Source of the DNA: Saitoella complicata NRRL Y-17804
Taxonomy: Eukaryota; Ascomycota; Saitoellomycetes; Saitoellales; Saitoellaceae
Assembly: GCF_001661265.1 (NCBI RefSeq)
Contig: NW_017567020.1
Coordinates: forward strand, 124,001-188,000
Direction of reading: 5' to 3'
Length of the DNA: 64,000 nt
Made by a program: the position numbers and the translations under genes. Shown one piece after another: positions 59,592 to 64,000 of the stretch; the first letter of the stretch is position 1; every line of letters begins with the position of its first letter. The notes below the pieces were generated by a model. The model saw nothing but the letters and a program-made list of their open reading frames with translations, was not told the DNA's origin and made no database searches.

Positions 59592-60876
59592 TCAGGCCTT
59601 CTCCTGTAAGCCTTTGTAGAGCGCAGTCTCCCACGCCATCCAACAAAACGCAACCTCCAGATCCCCCATCGGCAAAAGCTGGGTCAAGTTAACCCCAGCA
59701 ACCCCCTTCGCCCTATCAATCCACCAAAAACAATTCGCGATCCCAGCCCACCAGACACTCCCCGCCGACCGTCCCGTCGGTAACTCATCGTGGGATATCA
59801 AGAACGACAACCCCCAACCTTTGCGGACGCCGGGCATGAGGTTCGGAACGGGGTTATGAAGCTCGGGGATTGCGATCGGGATGGGGTCTTCAATGGAGAT
59901 CCCGAGGGGTGTAGTTTGGTCGATGAACATACTATCCACAGTACTCTTCTCCAGGATCTTCGCACCCGTCATGCTGGTGCCGTCGTTCAACAAGACTTGG
60001 AGGACCCGGCAGTAATCTTCGGCTGTGGAGTGCAGCCCGCCGCCGCCGAAATGGACTTCGATTTCGTTTTCAATGAGGGGAATCGCGTGGTGGCGAGAGG
60101 TGAGGAGGCCGGTTTCGAGATCGCGTTTGTGCATTCCGCTGTGGCGCTTGACCATCTCTGCGGTGGGGACGAAGGAGGTCGACTTGGCCCCGATTGGCTC
60201 CAAGATATGCTTCTTGACTGTACTACTTGTCAGCAGGCCTCACCACACTTTACACGGAAATGGGCTTACAGTAAGCGTCCAAACTCATCCCGCTAATTCT
60301 CTCAATGATGAACCCAACCCAATCCAACCCAACCCCATACTCAAACTTCGTCCCCGGCTCACTCCCCAACGGGGCCTCGATAGCATCCCTCGTTGTCCCA
60401 AAAGTCGCATTCTTTGCATTCCCCACAATTCCGTTCATCTTATTCCACTTCAACGTATTCTCGTTGAAGAAATCATAGGTGTGGCCAGAGGTGTGGGTGA
60501 GCATCATCCTGACCGTAATCTTCGTCTTCGGCTCCTTAAACACTGGCTTCCCATCATCATCAAACTGTGTCAAAATCCTCTGCGTCCCCAAATCAGGAAG
60601 GTATTGTTCGGCCGGAACATCCAAATCGATCTCACCCCTCTCCACGCACTGCATCGCCGCAATCGTCGTAACCAACTTCGTGAAACTCGCGATCCAGAAC
60701 ACGGTATCCATGGTCAACGGCTGGTCTTTGTTGTCAAGGTCGCGGAGGCCGGAGGCGTGTTCGTAGAGGAGGGAGCCGTCTTTGGTTATAGCGCGGGCGA
60801 CGAGGCCGGGGATTCCATTGGGTTTGGAGGTGTAGGCGTCGATGATTTTGTTGATTTCGGGGGCGTTGGAAATCAT
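59592..60876 (-). CDS. Beta-lactamase-fold serine hydrolase (class C / LovD-EstB type)
   Basis: Two exons (intron 60218-60269) give 410 aa. The S-x-x-K motif is Ser64-Phe-Thr-Lys67 in VFWIASFTKLVTTIAAMQ. TVRMMLTHTSGHTY and the FEYGVGLDWVGFIIERISG block, whose Tyr may be the second catalytic base, follow. There is no secretion signal (MISNAPEINK), so the enzyme is likely cytosolic. Fungal relatives include esterases and the acyltransferase LovD, but no polyketide or other secondary-metabolite genes are adjacent, so the substrate is unknown. Convergent with ARP4, 128 bp apart. Confidence 0.85.
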
Positions 60877-61236
60877 GGCGGTCACTGGGCAATGAAGATT
60901 GGGGAGTGTGGGTAGCAGAAGAGAAGAGACGAGCAAGGTCACGCCTTTTATTCGGCACCACCAAGATGAGGGGAACCTAGACGGCAAAGGCCAGCCGTGA
61001 TGCTCATGCCATGTGATGCCTCTTTCATAACTGTTGTCGGACCTCGCGGTCCGGGACCGTTCAGGGAATCTCGGATACGTGTAACGTTGATTTTGTGGGG
61101 AGCGGGGTCGGTTATCCGTGCGGGGTGTTTCATCTCGGCCCAACTACAGGTCAACCCTTTTGTGATTTATGCCTGTACGTATACAAGAAATGTTTGAGAA
61201 TGGAGATCTATTTGTCTGCTGCCAATCACCAAATGA

Positions 61237-61810
61237 CTACTCCGGCTTCTCCCCCAACCCCGCCAGCAATCCCCCCTCCACCTTCGCCAACGTCTCCTGC
61301 TCCTTCTTCCACTCCTCCCTCGTAACCCCTTGTATCCCATCCTCCGGCACCTCAGTCCTCCTCACCTGCAACCGATTATTCTCCATAACAATTCTTTTCA
61401 TATCCCCAATTCTCTGTGCCCGCTGAAACCTACAACCCTCCCACACGACTATGGTCGTACCCGCGAACCCGCCTACAGCCCAGTTACATGCTTTTCCGAT
61501 AGGACGTCGAAGGGAGAGTTGGAGACCGAAGAGGACGAAGCTGGCGGTGATGCCGGAGAGGAGGGAGGTGCGGGCGCAGGGCATTTGGTAGAATTTTGGG
61601 ATGTCGTCAAGGGAGAGGGTCTACACTCACCCTTAGCACTTTGTCACAACTTATGGAATGGTTCGGTACCTTCCAGACATCACCCAAATTTAACTCCGGC
61701 TTCGGCGGAGCAGCGGGCTTTTCCTCTCGATCCGCACCCGTATAATCATGTAGCTTCCCCGCCAATATCCTGTCATTCAACTCTTTTAGTCTGCGTCCTT
61801 CTTCAGCCAT
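61237..61810 (-). CDS. COX20: Cytochrome c oxidase assembly protein Cox20 (FAM36A family)
   Basis: Two exons (intron 61621-61669) give 174 aa. Cox20 is an inner-mitochondrial-membrane chaperone of Cox2. The junction restores DVWKTLSLDDIPKFYQMPCA, matching the conserved P-C-A-R entry to the first membrane segment (LLSGITASFVLFGLQLSL). ACNWAVGGFAGTTIVVWEGC is the second segment. A charged tail follows (REEWKKEQETLAKVE). Start is the first ATG; no cleavable leader is seen, as is usual for this family. Confidence 0.85.
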
Positions 61811-62064
61811 GTTTGTGTCTTGATTTCTGTTTCTGTTCGAGGAACTTTGTCGAGGATTTTTGGTGAGCGAGGTGATATGGGGTTTCACGTGAGTTTGGAC
61901 GTACGTCAGGGCGTTTCCTAGCGATAAGATGAAGTAAGAGTTCGCCGCAAGAAAATACGAAGGAGTTGATCGATACCATTTGGACCATTTGTACATGCTA
62001 TAGACCCTTTCATCTTATAGACATCCCTTGGTCGTGAAGTCGATCAAAGCAGCAAAGCAGCAGC

Positions 62065-63726
62065 ATGGAGGACTACGTCCAACCCGTCGACGACGAAGAA
62101 CTCGAACAATTTCGCCGAACATGGAAAGAAGAAGTCGCTAAATCCCGCCGGCAAGCATCACCTGAACGTTCACGATGGGGTCTCGATCACCATGATCGAC
62201 CGCCATCGATGTTACCGAGCACTTTTGTTGCGCAGGCTGCAAAGAAGAAGGCAAAGTCGAAGGCGAAGGCGGAGGAGGAGGATGAGGAGGGTGGCGGGAG
62301 TGTTATGGCGGGGAAGGGTAAGGGCACGGCGAGTTATACGAGGGATGCGGGGTTTGTTAGTGCGATGAAAGAACTGTCCATCGAGGACCCGGCGGCGGCG
62401 GCGGTGGTGCAGAAGGAGGACGGAAAAGGCAAGGAGAAGGCGAAACCGACCACATCAGAAGCAGGACCAGAACCAGAACCTACCTCACCACCTCGGGCAC
62501 GAAGATCACCCCCAATCCCCACCAATCCCGCTTCCGCTCTTGAAATGTACGAATCCGCCGTTCACGCCGAAGCCCAGGGAAACCTCTCTGCCGCACTCAA
62601 AAAGTACCGAGCAGCCTTCAAACTCGACGCACACGTCGACAACCTCTACCGGAAAGCCCTCAAAGACGGTAAAATCGGACAGAAACCCGCTGAGGGAGAA
62701 CAGAAGAAAGACGGGAAAGACGACGAATACTATCGCACGATGCAAACAACCCACGACTACACCGAAAAAGAAAACGCAGAAACCTCCCTCTCCCTCCTCC
62801 TCACCAAATTCCGTCTCGGCGACCTCCTTCTCCAGAATACCGAAGACCCCACGATCCCACCATGTCCCCTCGACCTTCTTCCAAACGAGTTATTGATTAA
62901 TATTCTGACGCACGTGGCACTGCTGGATGTCGCTGCCCTGGGAAGGATGAGTCGGACGTGTAAGAAGATGTTCGTGATGGCGTTCGGGGAGGAGGGGGTT
63001 TGGAGGGGAGTTTGTAGGGAGTATTATCGGCATATGACATATGCTGAGCCTGAACCCGAGTCTTCCACTCCTCCTTTCGATGAGGACGGGGATGTTGGAC
63101 CGATCGCGCAAACACCCGAGGCGAAGTATAGAATACGGGAGGAAGCCGAGTTGGCGAAATATGGTGGGAGTTATTTACAGATGTTTACGCTCCGCCCCCG
63201 TATCCGTCTCGATGGGGTCTATATCTCGACATGCAACTACACCCGTCCCGGAGTCAACGATGGCGCGTGGAATACTCCTATCCATATCGTCACCTATTTC
63301 CGATTTTTGAGGTTTTTCGGAGAGGGGAAGGTTGTCAGTGTTTTGACCACGGACGAGCCTCGGGAGGTCGTCGCAGACCTCGGGGTGGAAAAAGATGACT
63401 CGGAGGAAGTAGCCGAAGGGCGCGGAAAGCGGGTACGTGGTCGCGAAGATACCAAAAAGAAACCCGAACCGGGCGTAGCATGGGGAACCTGGGCTCTCGA
63501 CCCCACTTCCTCTGGCCGCCTGCACATCCACCTCTCTGGTCACGGCAAGTATTTCTTCGAGATGGAATTACAGATCAAGTCGACGAGCAGGGGGAGACAT
63601 AATAAGTTGGCGTGGGTGCGGTTTGAGAGTGTGAGTAAGGAGACTGGGGAGAGGATGGAGTTTGGGTTGAGGAATGATAAGCCGTATTTTTTTTCGAGGG
63701 TTAGGAGGTATGGCAGGGGGTGGTAG
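62065..63726 (+). CDS. F-box protein, Hrt3/Pof7/FBXO9 type
   Basis: Single exon, 553 aa. The family forms SCF ubiquitin ligases; FBXO9 also has a TPR-like helical pair. Here SALEMYESAVHAEAQGNLSA to YRAAFKLDAHVDNLYRKAL (about residues 160-205) is that segment. The F-box runs about 269-310 (DLLPNELLINILTHVALLDV). A conserved C-terminal domain follows: GVYISTCNYTRPG, HIVTYFRFLRFFGEGKV, and a last block ending NDKPYFFSRVRRYG. A Lys/Glu-rich low-complexity stretch sits at about residues 70-130. The stop is 96 bp from the U6 start. Confidence 0.9.
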   Translation: MEDYVQPVDDEELEQFRRTWKEEVAKSRRQASPERSRWGLDHHDRPPSMLPSTFVAQAAKKKAKSKAKAEEEDEEGGGSVMAGKGKGTASYTRDAGFVSAMKELSIEDPAAAAVVQKEDGKGKEKAKPTTSEAGPEPEPTSPPRARRSPPIPTNPASALEMYESAVHAEAQGNLSAALKKYRAAFKLDAHVDNLYRKALKDGKIGQKPAEGEQKKDGKDDEYYRTMQTTHDYTEKENAETSLSLLLTKFRLGDLLLQNTEDPTIPPCPLDLLPNELLINILTHVALLDVAALGRMSRTCKKMFVMAFGEEGVWRGVCREYYRHMTYAEPEPESSTPPFDEDGDVGPIAQTPEAKYRIREEAELAKYGGSYLQMFTLRPRIRLDGVYISTCNYTRPGVNDGAWNTPIHIVTYFRFLRFFGEGKVVSVLTTDEPREVVADLGVEKDDSEEVAEGRGKRVRGREDTKKKPEPGVAWGTWALDPTSSGRLHIHLSGHGKYFFEMELQIKSTSRGRHNKLAWVRFESVSKETGERMEFGLRNDKPYFFSRVRRYGRGW

Positions 63727-63795
63727 AGAGATTGGGTACGATATAGCGATACAGGGATAGTTAAAAGGAGTTCTTTGTGCAATCGGCGAGATGGT

Positions 63796-63801
63796 TATAA
63801 A
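63796..63801 (+). promoter_or_regulatory. TATA box of the U6 gene
   Basis: TATAAA begins 27 bp upstream of the inferred U6 start at 63823, the position used by TFIIIB at fungal U6 genes. The whole upstream gap from the F-box stop is only 96 bp. Confidence 0.8.
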
Positions 63802-63890
63802 CCCCAATCACGCCGGAACTATGTCCTACGGGACATCGGTCTATTTGAAACGATACAGAGAAGATTAGCATGGGTAAGTCAAAGCGCCCG

Positions 63891-63901
63891 AGTTCGATTC
63901 C
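63891..63901 (+). promoter_or_regulatory. Pol III B box inside the U6 intron
   Basis: AGTTCGATTCC matches the B-box consensus GGTTCGANTCC at all but its first base and lies at +69, wholly inside the intron. It is the expected TFIIIC site. Its loss from the mature RNA fits a promoter element carried in a removable segment, as reported for S. pombe U6. Confidence 0.8.
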
Positions 63902-63991
63902 CACTGGGGAATTTATGTACCAGCATGGATGCTAACAAGTACTCACAGCCCCTGCATAAGGATGACAACATACGCTAAAGAGAGGACTCAA

Positions 63992-63997
63992 TTTTTT
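63992..63997 (+). terminator. Pol III terminator of the U6 gene
   Basis: T6 run directly after the U6 3' end. No earlier run of four or more T occurs in either exon or the intron, so pol III can read the whole intron-bearing gene. Confidence 0.85.
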
Positions 63998-64000
63998 GAG

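Larger units (their letters stand above)
63823..63997 (+). ncRNA. U6 spliceosomal snRNA, interrupted by a 75-nt spliceosomal intron
   Basis: U6 pairs with U4 and U2 and forms the catalytic centre of the spliceosome. The 5' hairpin GTCC-TACG-GGAC starts at 63823. The ACAGAGA box is at 63855-63861 and the AGC triad at 63867-63869. The internal stem-loop sequence CCCCTGCATAAGGATGAC starts exon 2 at 63949. Exon 1 is 63823-63873 (51 nt); the intron is 63874-63948, with GTAAGT, branch TGCTAAC at 63930-63936 and acceptor CACAG. The T6 run at 63992-63997 ends the gene. The spliced RNA would be about 95-100 nt, close to S. pombe U6. Without removal of the intron the catalytic core is split. Introns in U6 are known in S. 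pombe and some basidiomycete yeasts; B-box placement here is described separately. Confidence 0.95.

Noticed and set aside
63885-63910. tRNA remnant in the U6 intron
   Set aside because: The GTTCGATTCC word looks like a T arm, but no 5-bp T stem, acceptor or anticodon arm surrounds it; it is better read as a B box.
63775-63978. 67-residue open frame over the U6 gene
   Set aside because: Chance frame; the DNA is fully explained by U6 exons, intron and promoter.

Overview
The window looks like nuclear DNA of a filamentous fungus, most likely a Pezizomycotina ascomycete. Reasons: dense single-copy eukaryotic genes, spliceosomal introns of about 45-65 nt with TGCTAAC/CTAAT-type branch sites, fungal markers (GUP1, COX20, ATG22, a TAF1 without bromodomains) and a hexokinase N-terminus resembling that of Aspergillus-type hexokinases. 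The placement is inferred from protein resemblance only. Most exon structures below were checked by summing exon lengths to a multiple of three.

Layout. 1-6000: AT-richer, gene-poor DNA with worn dispersed repeats (possible solo-LTR-like relics and a palindromic MITE-like piece). 6005-19100: TGS1, tRNA-Gln(CTG), a carotenoid oxygenase, hexokinase (-), UTP18 (-), CWF19L1/Drn1 (+), a second identical tRNA-Gln, an OPT transporter. 19275-26362 (-): TAF1, ATG22, MON1. 26465-31598 (+): DOP1. 31728-36664: proteasome PRE2 (-), an orphan spliced gene (+), GUP1 (-). 36996-43853 (+): RecQ helicase and a Dhr2-type DEAH helicase. 44016-49629: VPS71 (-), a mitochondrial helical-repeat protein, FIS1 and a CENP-K-like protein. 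49688-55288 (-): a giant FG nucleoporin with RanBP2-type zinc fingers. 55609-63726: proteasome PUP1, an ING/PHD protein (-), ARP4, a beta-lactamase-fold hydrolase (-), COX20 (-), an F-box protein. 63823-63997: U6 snRNA.

The most notable object is at the right edge. The U6 snRNA gene is interrupted by a 75-nt spliceosomal intron lying between the AGC triad and the internal stem-loop, and the intron carries a near-consensus pol III B box. A TATA box at -27 and a T6 terminator complete the gene.

Most genes are housekeeping: snRNA and tRNA production, ribosome biogenesis, transcription (TAF1), chromatin (ARP4, ING, VPS71), membrane traffic (MON1, DOP1, ATG22), proteasome (two catalytic beta subunits), mitochondria (FIS1, COX20), genome stability (RecQ) and nuclear transport. 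Several are divergent pairs on short shared promoters. I see no gene cluster for a new pathway, no CRISPR array and no intact mobile element.
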